Counted from the first letter of the stretch, positions 10,222-19,504 are shown. The stretch: DNA of 64,000 nt from an uncultured Pelagimonas sp. (GCF_947498515.1 NZ_CANMKO010000001.1:372001-436000), one strand, 5' to 3'. Notes: generated by a model not told the origin, from the letters alone. Translations and numbers: made by a program.

Positions 10222-11070
10222 ATGGACATGCGCGCCCGCCCTTACCGTTCGGTTCTCTATATCCCCGGCTCCAAAGAGCGCGCGTTGGAAAAGGCCCGCA
10301 CGCTGCCCATCGACGCGATCATTTTTGACCTCGAAGACGCCGTCTCCCCCGGTGAAAAAATCGCCGCGCGCGAAACGCTCAAAGCGGCGCTCACGCAATC
10401 CTACGGCAATCGCACCCGTATCGTGCGCGTCAACGGGCTTGATACCGAATGGGGTGCCGATGATGCGCGTGCGGTGAATGACATGGATTGCGACGCCATT
10501 CTGCTCCCCAAGGTTGAAAGCGCCGCACAGCTTGATGAGTTGGCCAAGCTCTGTGACAAACCGATCTGGTCGATGATGGAGACGCCGCGCGGCATGTTGA
10601 ACGCCGCCGAAATTGGCGCACATCCCAAGATGGTCGGCATGGTGATGGGCACCAATGACCTTGCAAAAGAGCTCAACAGCCGCTTTCGCGCCGACCGTTT
10701 GCCGATGATGCCGGGGCTGGGTCTGTGCCTTCTCGCAGCTAAGGCCACTGACTGTATCATTGTCGACGGCGTCTATAATGCCTTCAAAGATGCCGATGGT
10801 CTCAAAGATGAATGTGACCAAGGCCGCGACATGGGCATGGATGGCAAAACTCTGATCCACCCGGCGCAGGTTGACGTCGCCAATGCCGCCTTTGCCCCCT
10901 CGGATGCCGAGATTGATCTCGCCCGCCGTCAGATCGAGGCCTTTACCACTGCCGAGGCCGAAGGGCAGGGCGTTGCCGTGGTTGACGGCAAGATCGTCGA
11001 AAACCTGCATGTGGAAACCGCCAAAAAGACATTGGCCAAGGCCGACGCTATTGCGGCGCTAACAGAATAA
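10222..11070 (+). CDS. mcl2: CitE-like malyl-CoA lyase family enzyme, probably (3S)-malyl-CoA thioesterase (Mcl2 type)
   Basis: HpcH/HpaI-CitE family protein of 282 aa acting in the ethylmalonyl-CoA pathway. The opening, with RSVLYIPGSKERALEKA, FDLEDAV near residues 34-40 and MVMGTNDLAKELNSR, matches my memory of Rhodobacter sphaeroides Mcl2, which hydrolyses malyl-CoA to malate plus CoA, better than Mcl1, the lyase proper. The ATG at 10222 has AGGAGA upstream; the frame is open to 10093 but that part looks non-coding. It is followed by nnrU-like, DUF1737 and mesaconyl-CoA hydratase genes, which supports a pathway role. Lyase versus thioesterase activity cannot be proven by eye. Confidence 0.82.
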   Translation: MDMRARPYRSVLYIPGSKERALEKARTLPIDAIIFDLEDAVSPGEKIAARETLKAALTQSYGNRTRIVRVNGLDTEWGADDARAVNDMDCDAILLPKVESAAQLDELAKLCDKPIWSMMETPRGMLNAAEIGAHPKMVGMVMGTNDLAKELNSRFRADRLPMMPGLGLCLLAAKATDCIIVDGVYNAFKDADGLKDECDQGRDMGMDGKTLIHPAQVDVANAAFAPSDAEIDLARRQIEAFTTAEAEGQGVAVVDGKIVENLHVETAKKTLAKADAIAALTE

Positions 11071-11109
11071 GAGGAATGTGCGCTCAGCAAAGCGAACGGG
11101 AGAAATGCC

Positions 11110-11655
11110 ATGCTATTGTTGATACTGGGTGTCCTGCTTTGGGCGGGCGCACATTTCTTTAAACGGCTGATGCCGGAAAAACGCGCCGCGATGGGCGACA
11201 AGGGCAAAGGCGCGGTTGCAATTGCCATTGTCGTCTCGATTGTTCTGATGGTGTTGGGATACCGCATGGCCGATGGGGCCGTGTTTTGGGGGCGTAGCCC
11301 TGCAATGGTGGGGATCAACAACCTGATCTTGATCTTTGCGCTCTATTTCACCAGCCCGGGACCATCCAAGGGGGCGATCTTTTACAAAATGCGTCACCCG
11401 ATGCTGACCGGTTTTGCGCTTTGGGCTATCGCGCACCTGTTGGTTAACGGCGACGTTGAATCCTTTATCCTTTTTGGTGGTTTGCTGGTCTGGGCCTTGG
11501 CCGAGATGGCGATCATCAACAAAGCCGAACCAAACTGGACCCCACCCGCCAAAGGCGCAATCGCCAAAGACGGTATGTTCTTTGCGATCTCGGTCCTGCT
11601 TTTGGTGATCATTGGCTACATCCACGGTCTGCTCGGCCCAGCGGCGTTTGGATGA
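11110..11655 (+). CDS. NnrU-family membrane protein
   Basis: Integral membrane protein of 181 aa with about five hydrophobic helices, matching the NnrU family: YKMRHPMLTGFALWAIAHLLVNGD is the conserved core with its His residues. NnrU proteins were named for denitrification regulons but their biochemical role is unclear, and this copy sits among ethylmalonyl-CoA pathway genes rather than nitrogen-oxide genes. It follows the malyl-CoA gene by 39 bases and is probably in the same transcript. Confidence 0.85.
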   Translation: MLLLILGVLLWAGAHFFKRLMPEKRAAMGDKGKGAVAIAIVVSIVLMVLGYRMADGAVFWGRSPAMVGINNLILIFALYFTSPGPSKGAIFYKMRHPMLTGFALWAIAHLLVNGDVESFILFGGLLVWALAEMAIINKAEPNWTPPAKGAIAKDGMFFAISVLLLVIIGYIHGLLGPAAFG

Positions 11656-11695
11656 GCGGCCTTTGGTTAAGCGGCCATTGGAAGAGAGGAGAGAC

Positions 11696-11899
11696 ATGAA
11701 ACTGTACCGACTACTCACCGCCGATGACACATCGGCCTTTTGCCACAAAGTCACCGATGCCCTGAACAAGGGCTGGGTGCTCCATGGCGATCCGACCTAT
11801 GCCTTTGACGCCGCAAATGGTGTCATGCGCTGTGGTCAAGCCGTAATCAAAGAGGTCGAGGGCACCTATACCCCGGACACCAAACTGGGCGAACACTAA
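11696..11899 (+). CDS. DUF1737 small protein
   Basis: A 67-aa cytoplasmic protein beginning MKLYRLLTADDTSAFCHKV, containing the short DUF1737 fold seen in proteins that join a reading like GWVLHGDPTYAFD. The ATG at 11696 follows a clear AGAGGAGAG ribosome site; an upstream in-frame start at 11612 lies inside nnrU and is unlikely. It is the third gene of the mcl2-nnrU-DUF1737-mch group. Function is unknown. Confidence 0.85.
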   Translation: MKLYRLLTADDTSAFCHKVTDALNKGWVLHGDPTYAFDAANGVMRCGQAVIKEVEGTYTPDTKLGEH

Positions 11900-11944
11900 C
11901 CGCCATTGCCCCGCTGCCACGTTGGCGGCGGGGCATACACACAC

Positions 11945-12007
11945 GCCCTAAGGTAGCGACGCGGTAGGGCACATATCACGCCCTCACATTGCGTCAGCGG
12001 TAGGGCA
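11945..12007 (+). promoter_or_regulatory. Two tandem hairpins with GCGGTAGGGCA repeats before mch
   Basis: GCGGTAGGGCA occurs at 11961-11971 and 11997-12007, 36 bases apart. Each copy can pair with an upstream GCCCT(A) (11945 and 11980) to form a short hairpin with a 14-17-base loop. They fill the leader just before the mch ribosome site. An RNA-level control element or a pair of protein sites is possible; this is inference from symmetry. Confidence 0.4.
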
Positions 12008-12032
12008 AAAATTAAAGAGAGAGCACAAAGCC

Positions 12033-13061
12033 ATGGCCAAGACCAATTCAGGGCACTTTTTCGAAGATTACAAAATCGGGCAGGTCATTGCCCATGCTGT
12101 GCCCCGGACAGTGGGGGAGGGCGAACGCGCGCTCTATCATGCGCTCTATCCGGCCCGCCATGCGCTCTATTCCTCTGATGAATTCGCCCGTGATTGCGGG
12201 CTTGAGGAAAGCCCACTTGACGATCTCGCCGCCTTTCACGTCGTCTTTGGCAAAACCGTTCCCGATGTGTCGCTGAACGCGGTGGCCAATCTTGGCTATG
12301 CCGAAGGTCGCTGGCTCAAGCCGGTGTTTATGGGCGACACACTGCGCTCGGTCTCCGAGGTTATCGGGCTGAAACAGAACTCCAACGGCAAGACCGGTGT
12401 GGTTTGGGTGCGCACCCGTGGCATCAACCAGATGGGCGAAGCCGTCATGGATTATGTCCGCTGGGTCATGGTCCGCAAACGCGATGTTGATGCGCCCGCG
12501 CCCGAAACCGTTGTGCCCGATCTGAAAAAGGTTCTGTCGGTCGAAGATCTCACCATCCCCGAGGGGCTCGATTTCTCCAACTACGATTTCCATCTGGCGG
12601 GAGAACCGCATCGCTGGGGCGACTATGAGATCGGCGAAACCATTGACCACGTTGATGGTGTCACGATCGAAGAAGCCGAACACATGATGGCGACGCGCCT
12701 TTGGCAGAACACTGCCAAAGTGCATTTCGACCTGACCTTCCGCCCCGAGGGCCGTCTTATCTATGGTGGGCACGTGATTTCGATGGCGCGGGCGCTGTCC
12801 TTTAACGGGCTGGCCAATGCGCAAATGATCGTTGGCCTCAATGGCGGGGCCCATGCCAACCCCTGTTTCTCTGGTCTGACAATCAAAGCCTGGTCCGAAG
12901 TGCTCGACAAACAACCGACCTCTGCTCCGGGTGTTGGGGCCATCCGCCTGCGTCTTGTCGCGACCAAAGGCGGTGAGCCCTTCACGCTGCGCGGCGAAGA
13001 TGGCAAATACAACAAAGACGTCCTGCTCGACCTCGACTATTGGGCGCTGATGCCGATGTGA
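12033..13061 (+). CDS. mch: Mesaconyl-C1-CoA hydratase (2-methylfumaryl-CoA hydratase)
   Basis: MaoC-type double hot-dog hydratase of 342 aa that interconverts 2-methylfumaryl-CoA and erythro-beta-methylmalyl-CoA in the ethylmalonyl-CoA pathway. The N-terminus (GHFFEDYKIGQVI), FHIVFGKTVPD-like segment FHVVFGKTVPDVSLNAVANLG region and YVRWVMVRKRD with PAPETVVPDL closely follow the Rhodobacter enzyme as I remember it, at the same length. A second MaoC half begins near GDYEIGETIDHVDG. It is downstream of the malyl-CoA gene on the same strand, with a hairpin just after its stop. Confidence 0.93.
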   Translation: MAKTNSGHFFEDYKIGQVIAHAVPRTVGEGERALYHALYPARHALYSSDEFARDCGLEESPLDDLAAFHVVFGKTVPDVSLNAVANLGYAEGRWLKPVFMGDTLRSVSEVIGLKQNSNGKTGVVWVRTRGINQMGEAVMDYVRWVMVRKRDVDAPAPETVVPDLKKVLSVEDLTIPEGLDFSNYDFHLAGEPHRWGDYEIGETIDHVDGVTIEEAEHMMATRLWQNTAKVHFDLTFRPEGRLIYGGHVISMARALSFNGLANAQMIVGLNGGAHANPCFSGLTIKAWSEVLDKQPTSAPGVGAIRLRLVATKGGEPFTLRGEDGKYNKDVLLDLDYWALMPM

Positions 13062-13093
13062 TCCGCCCCCATTGGGGAACATACCGAACAAGG

Positions 13094-13122
13094 ACTGCGC
13101 TCACCAAAAAGGTGGGCGCAGT
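13094..13122 (+). terminator. Hairpin terminator after mch
   Basis: A 12-bp stem (ACTGCGCTCACC / GGTGGGCGCAGT, one G-U pair) with an AAAAA loop begins 33 bases after the mch stop. The downstream bases are TGCTTTGG, so the T-tract is weak. It probably ends the mch transcript. Confidence 0.65.
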
Positions 13123-13225
13123 TGCTTTGGGTAAGGCCACTCGGTGTCCGTTCGGATGACAGCGTCGCGGGACAAAACGGCCGTTCGCTGAACTTGCTAC
13201 AATGTCTGGTAAGTGGTTGTGGTGA

Positions 13226-15361
13226 TCACAAAATGAGATCACTCACCGTCAAGCCTGCCCCTGCGCCCAAATCGACCGAGAAATCGGACGCGCTGTCGCC
13301 GTCCACGTCGATGTACAGCCGCCCGATGCTGTCGTTGTAACGCACCTCGTTGCCCGCCCCGGTGTAGCTCGTCACGAAGGTCAGCGTGCCGGCAAAGCCC
13401 GAGAGGTCGATCATATCCGTGCCTGCGGTGAAATCGGTGATCACATCGCGCGGGCCGGAATGCAGGCTCTGGTTCACGTTGCTGAACACAAAGGTATCGG
13501 CCCCACCGTCGCCAGTCATCGTGTCCGCCCCCGTGCCGCCGATGATCCGATCGTCATCGGCACCGCCAAAGATCATGTCATCGCCCGAGTTGCCCACCAG
13601 CGTATCCGCGCCGCGGTTGCCGTTGAGCTCATCGTCATCGTCGCCACCGCGGACAAGGTCATCGCCCAGGCCCCCGTCGAGCGTGTCATTGCCCGCCTCG
13701 CCGTCCATGTCGTCGGCCCCGGTGCCGCCATAAAACATGTCGTCGCCATTGCCGCCGCGCAGATAATCATCGCCCGCGTTGCCAGCCAGCGTATCGTTGT
13801 CATTGCCGCCGAACATACGGTCGTTGCCGTCCTCGCCGCGCAGGGTGTCTTCGCCGTTGTTGCCGGTGAGGGTGTCATTGCCCGTCCCGCCGCGCACCCA
13901 GTCGCTGTCATCTTCACCACGGACAAAGTCGTTGCCCGAGCCTGCCAGAATGCCATCTGATCCGTCGCCGCCTTCGAGGCTGTCATCGCCCGAGCCGCCC
14001 ATCAGGTTGTCGTCTCCGTCTCCACCCTGAGCGGTGTCATTGCCGGATCCGCCGGAGAGATCATCATCATCCCCGCCCCCCATCAGCGTGTCGTTGCCCG
14101 ACCCGCCCTCCAGCGTGTCAGACCCCGCGCCGCCATCCAACGTATCGTTGCCGCCCAACCCCGTCAGCGTGTCATCGCCACTGCCGCCCGATAGGTCATC
14201 AGCCGAATTGGTGCCGTCAACCGCATCATCGCCGCCGCCGATTTCATAGACGTTGACGGAGTCGTCGTCTTGAGTCGTGATCACAAGAAAGGTCGTGTCG
14301 CCAATTGTCACCTGTTCGGCGCTAACGGCAGCGTCCAAAAGCCCTTCTCCGGTATTGTCGGTGAGCGTCTGAAGACGGGTCAGGGTGCCGACATTCCCTC
14401 CCAGCGGGTCCGCGTCAATTTCGAAGAAATGTACTTGGTCACCGCTCATTGCCGTGACCGCAAGGACCAGGCGATCCCCCAATTCGATGAGTTCCATGGC
14501 GATTGCAAAGTTCAGAAGTCCGGGGGAGACAAGACGCTGCACGACAGTGGGTTGGTTGCTCCCATCGAAGGCCATAACGGTTACGGCGTCATCATCGGCC
14601 TCGGTGACGTACATATAGGCGATACCGTCAATAACGGTGACCTCCACATTACGCGGGCTGTCCAGGATTGATGTCGCGTTTCCGTCTACATTCACAACAG
14701 ATGTCAAGGCTCCGGTACTTTGGTTTACGGCAAACACCGAAATACCATCGTCATTGCGTCCTGTAGTGACCAGGTATTGCGTGCCCGACAGTTCAAACGC
14801 ATCCATACCTTGGGGGGAATTAAGCTCCAAGGTAGCGTCATCATCAATGTTCTGAACATTGGTGAGCCCGCCAGTGGGGCCGACTGAAAAAACACTCAGT
14901 CCAGTTGATCCTCCCACGTAGATGAAAGTTCCCCCCGAAAGGCTCATTACTTCAAGACCTACAGCACCACCGAGGTTGAAGTCGGGATCGTCCGAATTGA
15001 AGGCGCGGTCCGCAAAGGTCAGGTAAGGGGCTCCGCCTGAAAGGGCAAAGACTGTGATGCCCGAGTCGACCTGGCCACTGGCCACGAGGAATTGAGTGCC
15101 GCCGACCTCAAACGTCTCGAGCCGCCATACGCCATCTAGTGCCATACCTGCAGTGTCATCCACCACGCCAACTGGCGTGAGCTGTCCATCGTCAGACAGT
15201 GTTGCCACCTGAATGGCATCTTCAGAAAGACTTGAGATGTAGACGTAGGTGACGCCTCCGATAACCGCAGTGGTGCTATGATAGGCCCAGTTCAGACGAA
15301 GTGCGGCCGTATCAACAAGCGTGTCGGTAAGTGTCAGGCTGGTGCCGGTGAGTGTGACCAT
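13226..15361 (-). CDS. RTX-type calcium-binding secreted protein with N-terminal propeller-like domain
   Basis: Large 711-aa protein. The first ~370 residues contain repeated segments of the type YVTEADDDAVTVMAFD and STGLSVFSVG, like YncE/lactonase-style beta-propeller blades. Residues ~375-620 hold more than twenty glycine/aspartate nonapeptides (GGSGNDTL, GGNGDDMF), the parallel beta-roll calcium-binding repeats of RTX proteins. The C-terminus (ADTFVF, DVITDFTAGTDMIDLSGF, ending SVSDLIL-like VSDLIL) is the usual serralysin-type type I secretion end. There is no N-terminal signal peptide, consistent with type I export. No ABC/MFP exporter is encoded nearby. No catalytic residues are recognised. 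Confidence 0.88.
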   Translation of the reverse strand: MVTLTGTSLTLTDTLVDTAALRLNWAYHSTTAVIGGVTYVYISSLSEDAIQVATLSDDGQLTPVGVVDDTAGMALDGVWRLETFEVGGTQFLVASGQVDSGITVFALSGGAPYLTFADRAFNSDDPDFNLGGAVGLEVMSLSGGTFIYVGGSTGLSVFSVGPTGGLTNVQNIDDDATLELNSPQGMDAFELSGTQYLVTTGRNDDGISVFAVNQSTGALTSVVNVDGNATSILDSPRNVEVTVIDGIAYMYVTEADDDAVTVMAFDGSNQPTVVQRLVSPGLLNFAIAMELIELGDRLVLAVTAMSGDQVHFFEIDADPLGGNVGTLTRLQTLTDNTGEGLLDAAVSAEQVTIGDTTFLVITTQDDDSVNVYEIGGGDDAVDGTNSADDLSGGSGDDTLTGLGGNDTLDGGAGSDTLEGGSGNDTLMGGGDDDDLSGGSGNDTAQGGDGDDNLMGGSGDDSLEGGDGSDGILAGSGNDFVRGEDDSDWVRGGTGNDTLTGNNGEDTLRGEDGNDRMFGGNDNDTLAGNAGDDYLRGGNGDDMFYGGTGADDMDGEAGNDTLDGGLGDDLVRGGDDDDELNGNRGADTLVGNSGDDMIFGGADDDRIIGGTGADTMTGDGGADTFVFSNVNQSLHSGPRDVITDFTAGTDMIDLSGFAGTLTFVTSYTGAGNEVRYNDSIGRLYIDVDGDSASDFSVDLGAGAGLTVSDLIL

Positions 15362-15693
15362 GGTTCAATCTCTTTCTTCATAAAATGGAGACAGAGCGCA
15401 CCCTCTGCCTTGGTTTTTTTGACACCTACACTACCAATTTTGCCCAATCGGTCAAACTCGGCGGCATCAAGGGATCAGATAGTCCCCGGTCAGCCCCGGA
15501 ACCGGAATGGTGGATTAGAGATAGATGTAACTAGTGGAAATCAGACCTTCGCTACGCAAGAAGCATTGGTCACTTTGGGCTCAGAACCGACATCTGACAA
15601 GTTTCGTCGGGTAAGTCGATGATTTCACGTGCCGGATGACGGCAGAGCGGGACCTAGTTGCTGTTCATGCGGGGTTCGTCCTATCCTGATCGA
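15362..15693. other. Intergenic region before the P-loop kinase
   Basis: About 330 bases between the divergent RTX gene and the kinase. No convincing ORF, RNA gene or repeat was seen. The RTX promoter should lie near its left end. Base composition is more AT-balanced than the flanking operons, in keeping with an accessory stretch. Confidence 0.45.
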
Positions 15694-16218
15694 ATGGCGA
15701 TATTAGTTTCTCTTTCGGGGCTTCCCGGAGTCGGCAAGACAACAATTTCGAAGAGCTTATCGGCGCGAAGCAAGGCTGTACATCTTCGCGTGGATTCTGT
15801 GGAGGCCGCGCTCAAAAGAAGCGTCCTAAACATTCACGCCGCAGAGGATGCAGGTTATTTGGCAATCGCTTCAATCGCGAAAGACAATCTCCTGCTTGGA
15901 TTAGACGTAATCGCAGATACAGTTAACCCAATTGAAATCACTAGGGAGTTGTGGGCGTCAACCGCTGCTGCAGCCACTGCTCAACTCCTAAATGTGGAAG
16001 TCATCTGCTCAGATACAGATGTCCATCGGCAACGTGTCGAGGCCCGCAACAGCGACATCGAGGGGCTTGTAGCCCCTGATTGGAAGTCAGTGTCTAAACG
16101 TAAATTCGAACAGTGGCACACTGGCCGACTTATTGTGGACACGCATGTCAGTAGCATCAAAGAATGTGCCGAAACTATTGCATGCGAAATGGAAACGTTG
16201 AGGTCGTCAGTTCGGTAG
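15694..16218 (+). CDS. P-loop kinase-like ATPase (AAA_33 type)
   Basis: Small predicted kinase of about 174 aa. The Walker A motif GLPGVGKT comes right after the start, followed by VDSVEAALKRS, the acceptor-side helix seen in zeta-toxin/aminoglycoside-kinase-like AAA_33 proteins. The substrate is unknown. The start at 15694 fits the domain boundary; ATG 15667 and TTG 15658 are alternatives and no ribosome site is obvious for any. Codon use is less GC-biased than in the neighbouring sdh genes and it stands alone, so horizontal acquisition is possible. Confidence 0.72.
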   Translation: MAILVSLSGLPGVGKTTISKSLSARSKAVHLRVDSVEAALKRSVLNIHAAEDAGYLAIASIAKDNLLLGLDVIADTVNPIEITRELWASTAAAATAQLLNVEVICSDTDVHRQRVEARNSDIEGLVAPDWKSVSKRKFEQWHTGRLIVDTHVSSIKECAETIACEMETLRSSVR

Positions 16219-16571
16219 GTCTGGGCTCGAAGTAGACCTTGGGCATTTTCCATTTCAAAAAACGGGTTGCCCAATCCACGTTTTCTCCAACTTGTGCTAG
16301 CAACAGTGCTCAATGGAAAGTTGATCGAAACTGAGCCGACACCTCCGGCGAATCCCCTTGGAATATCCGATTAAATAACTCGGAATTATTCTTGCCGCGG
16401 CGCAGCGCTGTTAGCGCTCAATATGTGATCACAGTGACCAATCCAGTGATCACAAATTAACAAAAACCCGCCAATTGCGCCAAAAAACCGCGCCTTAAAC
16501 GCCGCCACGCGCGTGACAGGCGTGTAAAAACCAGTAGAAAAGACGCAAGGGAACGAAAAGGACATCATATC
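16219..16571. other. sdh upstream region with operator pair
   Basis: A 353-base gap between the kinase and sdhC. Its main feature is the palindrome pair at 16424-16454. Nothing else gene-like was seen. The sdh promoter probably lies between the palindromes and 16571. Confidence 0.55.
16424..16454. promoter_or_regulatory. Tandem TGTGATCACA-type palindromes upstream of sdhCDAB
   Basis: TGTGATCACA at 16424-16433 and AGTGATCACA at 16445-16454 are 21 bp apart, exactly the spacing of the pair upstream of sucC. They lie 118-148 bp before the sdhC ATG. The shared word and phasing at two TCA operons point to one regulator binding as adjacent dimers. Confidence 0.7.
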
Positions 16572-16955
16572 ATGGCCGACGTGAACCGGGGCAACCGCCC
16601 GCTTTCGCCACATCTGACTATTTACCGTCCGCAGCTGACATCCGTAACCTCCATCCTGACGCGCATCACAGGGAACGCCTTGATCGTTGCCGTGATCCTT
16701 GGGGTTTGGTGGTTGCTCGCGGCCGCGACATCTCCGGAATACTATGCCACCGTGAACGGCATCGTCACCTCTTGGTTCGGCGATCTGATCTTCACCCTGT
16801 CGGCATGGGCGATCTGGTACCACTACCTTGCCGGTTTGCGGCATCTCTATTTCGACGCTGGCAAAGGTCTTGATATCAAGACCGCCGAAAACCTGGGCTG
16901 GATCATCGTGATCGTCTCGGTTCTGCTGGCTCTGTTCACCATCGTTGTGGTCTGA
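16572..16955 (+). CDS. sdhC: Succinate dehydrogenase cytochrome b556 subunit
   Basis: Membrane anchor and heme b subunit of complex II, 127 aa with three transmembrane helices. NRGNRPLSPHLTIYRPQLTS is the typical SdhC start, and SITRITG-like SILTRITGNAL begins helix 1; the heme-ligand His is expected in HYLAGLRHLYFD. It is the first gene of sdhC-sdhD-sdhA-(two small genes)-sdhB. It transfers electrons from the iron-sulfur subunit to ubiquinone together with SdhD. Confidence 0.95.
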   Translation: MADVNRGNRPLSPHLTIYRPQLTSVTSILTRITGNALIVAVILGVWWLLAAATSPEYYATVNGIVTSWFGDLIFTLSAWAIWYHYLAGLRHLYFDAGKGLDIKTAENLGWIIVIVSVLLALFTIVVV

Positions 16956-16965
16956 GGGGGCTATC

Positions 16966-17337
16966 ATGAGTTTTCTAACTGATCGCAAACGCGCCGTTGG
17001 CAAAGGTGCCTCGCACACCGGCACCGAACATCATTGGTATATGCAGGTGTCGTCCGTTGGTCTGGCCCTGCTGATCCCAACCTTTGTCTTCTACTTCGGC
17101 TCTGCGCTGGGCAGCACGCATGAAGAGGTGCTCGCCACCTTCTCGCGTCCGTTCCCGGCCATCCTGACCGCTCTGGTTCTGATTGTCGGTCTGCAGCACT
17201 TTCGCAAGGGCGCGCAGATGATGATCGAAGACTATCTGCGCGGCTCATCCCGCAAGGCGGCCATCATTTTCACAATCTGCCTCAGCTACACGCTGATGGG
17301 CGCTGGCCTGTTTTCGCTCGCCAAGATCGCGCTGTGA
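16966..17337 (+). CDS. sdhD: Succinate dehydrogenase hydrophobic membrane anchor
   Basis: Second membrane anchor of complex II, 123 aa with three hydrophobic helices. It begins MSFLTDRKRAVGKGASHTGT, as in other Rhodobacteraceae, and includes LQHFRKGAQMMIEDY, which carries the conserved His and the Asp-Tyr quinone-site pair. The ATG at 16966 follows GAGGGGG; it begins 10 bases after sdhC ends, so translation is likely coupled. Confidence 0.94.
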   Translation: MSFLTDRKRAVGKGASHTGTEHHWYMQVSSVGLALLIPTFVFYFGSALGSTHEEVLATFSRPFPAILTALVLIVGLQHFRKGAQMMIEDYLRGSSRKAAIIFTICLSYTLMGAGLFSLAKIAL

Positions 17338-17348
17338 GGAACTGAGAT

Positions 17349-19151
17349 ATGACTGAATATCAATATGAAACCCACGACTATGACGTTGTGGTTGTTGGTG
17401 CTGGTGGCGCGGGTCTGCGCGCCACGCTCGGCATGGCCGAACAAGGGTTGCGCACCGCTTGTGTGACCAAAGTGTTCCCAACCCGCTCGCACACTGTTGC
17501 GGCGCAGGGTGGCATCGCGGCGTCCCTCTCCAACATGGGCCCCGACAGCTGGCAGTGGCATATGTATGACACCGTCAAAGGCTCCGATTGGCTCGGCGAC
17601 ACCGACGCGATGGAATACCTCGCGCGCGAAGCCCCCAAAGCGGTTTATGAGCTGGAACACTACGGCGTTCCTTTCTCGCGTACCGAAGAGGGCAAGATTT
17701 ATCAGCGTCCATTCGGCGGCCACACCACCGAATTTGGCGAAGGCCCCCCGGTTCAACGGACCTGTGCCGCGGCCGACCGGACCGGTCACGCTATCCTGCA
17801 CACGCTGTATGGCCAGTCGCTCAAAAACAACGCCGAATTCTACATTGAATACTTCGCGCTTGATCTCCTTATGGAAGACGGCGTTTGCAAAGGTGTTCTG
17901 TGCTGGAAGCTCGACGACGGTACTTTCCACGTCTTTAACGCCAAAACCGTTGTCCTCGCGACCGGCGGTTATGGTCGCGCCTATTTCTCGGCAACCTCGG
18001 CCCACACCTGCACCGGCGACGGTGGCGGCATGGTGGCGCGTGCGGGCCTGCCAATGCAGGACATGGAATTTGTTCAATTCCACCCAACCGGCATCTATGG
18101 CTCGGGTTGTCTGATCACCGAAGGCGCGCGCGGCGAAGGTGGGTATCTCACCAACTCCGAAGGCGAACGTTTCATGGAACGTTACGCCCCAACCTACAAA
18201 GACCTCGCGCCGCGTGACTACGTGTCTCGCTCGATGACGATGGAAATCCGCGAAGGCCGCGGTGTTGGCACTGAGGGTGATCACATTCACCTGAACCTGA
18301 GCCACCTGCCTGCCGAAGCTTTGGCCGAACGCCTTCCCGGCATTTCGGAAAGCGCGAAAATCTTTGCGGGCGTTGATGTCACCAAAGAGCCGATCCCGGT
18401 TATCCCGACGGTTCACTATAATATGGGCGGCATTCCAACCAACTATTGGGGCGAAGTGCTCAACCCAACCGCCGATGACGCCAACGCAATTGTTCCCGGC
18501 CTGATGGCTGTGGGCGAAGCGGGCTGTGCCTCGGTTCACGGGGCCAACCGTCTCGGGTCCAACTCGCTGATCGACCTTGTGGTCTTTGGCCGCGCCTCCG
18601 CGATCCGCGCTGGCAAAGTGATCGACCGCGATAGTGCCGTCCCAACCGCGCCCAAGGCCGAAATCGACAAGGCGTTTGACCGCTTTGACGGGCTGCGCAA
18701 TGCGACCGGTGCCATTCCAACCGCCGACCTGCGTTTGGACATGCAGAAAACCATGCAGCGTGACGCGGCCGTTTTCCGGACCGCCAAAACAATGGCCGAG
18801 GGTGTCACCGCCATGACCGAAATTGCCGGCAAGCTGGATGACCTTAAAGTCACCGATCGCTCGCTGGTCTGGAACTCGGATCTGATGGAAACGCTGGAAC
18901 TCACCAACCTGATGCCAAACGCCTTGGCAACCATCGTTGGGGCCGAAGCCCGCAAAGAAAGCCGAGGCGCGCACGCGCATGAGGATTTCTCGACACGTGA
19001 CGATGAAAACTGGCGCGTTCACACCATCAGCCGCATTGATGGCGCAAAGGTCGAGCTCTCGCATCGCCCCGTCGTCAAAGATCCGCTGACCACTGAGGAC
19101 GAAGGCGGCATTTCTGTTGCCAAAATCGCCCCCAAAGCGCGGACATTCTGA
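17349..19151 (+). CDS. sdhA: Succinate dehydrogenase flavoprotein subunit
   Basis: FAD-containing catalytic subunit that oxidises succinate to fumarate, 600 aa, full length. The FAD dinucleotide-binding motif GAGGAGLRA is near residues 17-25, [10 protein letters not shown] contains the His that carries covalent FAD, and the active-site region includes HPTGIYGSG and the RSMTMEI arginine segment. It sits 11 bases after sdhD. Its TGA overlaps the ATG of the next small gene by one base. Confidence 0.97.
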   Translation: MTEYQYETHDYDVVVVGAGGAGLRATLGMAEQGLRTACVTKVFPTRSHTVAAQGGIAASLSNMGPDSWQWHMYDTVKGSDWLGDTDAMEYLAREAPKAVYELEHYGVPFSRTEEGKIYQRPFGGHTTEFGEGPPVQRTCAAADRTGHAILHTLYGQSLKNNAEFYIEYFALDLLMEDGVCKGVLCWKLDDGTFHVFNAKTVVLATGGYGRAYFSATSAHTCTGDGGGMVARAGLPMQDMEFVQFHPTGIYGSGCLITEGARGEGGYLTNSEGERFMERYAPTYKDLAPRDYVSRSMTMEIREGRGVGTEGDHIHLNLSHLPAEALAERLPGISESAKIFAGVDVTKEPIPVIPTVHYNMGGIPTNYWGEVLNPTADDANAIVPGLMAVGEAGCASVHGANRLGSNSLIDLVVFGRASAIRAGKVIDRDSAVPTAPKAEIDKAFDRFDGLRNATGAIPTADLRLDMQKTMQRDAAVFRTAKTMAEGVTAMTEIAGKLDDLKVTDRSLVWNSDLMETLELTNLMPNALATIVGAEARKESRGAHAHEDFSTRDDENWRVHTISRIDGAKVELSHRPVVKDPLTTEDEGGISVAKIAPKARTF

Positions 19152-19504
19152 TGCGCCGCGCCCTCAGCATAGCAGCTCTGGTTCTGGCCGCTGCCACACC
19201 CGCACTGGCCAGCTCTGTCGAAGACGAACAGCGCAAGGTTCTGATGGCTTGTCAGGACCGGCTCTTTGGGGTTCCGCCTGTTGGGGCCGAAACCCACATG
19301 GAGACGACCTATAACAAAAATCACCCGATTGTTCGGGTGATTGCGGGCGGTGTCGTCAACGAGTGGCAGGCGCGGGATATCAATTCCTGTGCTGCGCGCA
19401 CTTGGGGCTTTCAGGGGCCAATTACCCTTGCTGATGGCGCTTATGGCACCTCTTGTCCTCCCGGTTTCCGGGGCATGTATCGGGGAACTCTACTTTGCCG
19501 CTAA
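19151..19504 (+). CDS. Small exported protein encoded inside the sdh operon
   Basis: A 117-aa protein with an N-terminal signal peptide (SIAALVLAAATPALAS), so probably periplasmic. The mature part has four cysteines, possibly two disulfides, and ends in PPGFRGMYRGTLLCR. The ATG overlaps the sdhA stop (TGATG), which implies translational coupling. I do not recognise the family. Its position between sdhA and sdhB suggests a link to complex II or simply shared expression. Confidence 0.75.
   Translation: MRRALSIAALVLAAATPALASSVEDEQRKVLMACQDRLFGVPPVGAETHMETTYNKNHPIVRVIAGGVVNEWQARDINSCAARTWGFQGPITLADGAYGTSCPPGFRGMYRGTLLCR

Noticed and set aside
13221-13230. GGTGATCACA at the end of the RTX gene, and CGTGATCACA inside it at 14276
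   Set aside because: Single copies overlapping coding sequence, without the 21-bp partner; treated as chance hits to the suc/sdh motif.
17286-19064. Long minus-strand frame over sdhA
   Set aside because: Shadow of the strongly supported sdhA; no start signal or recognisable domain.
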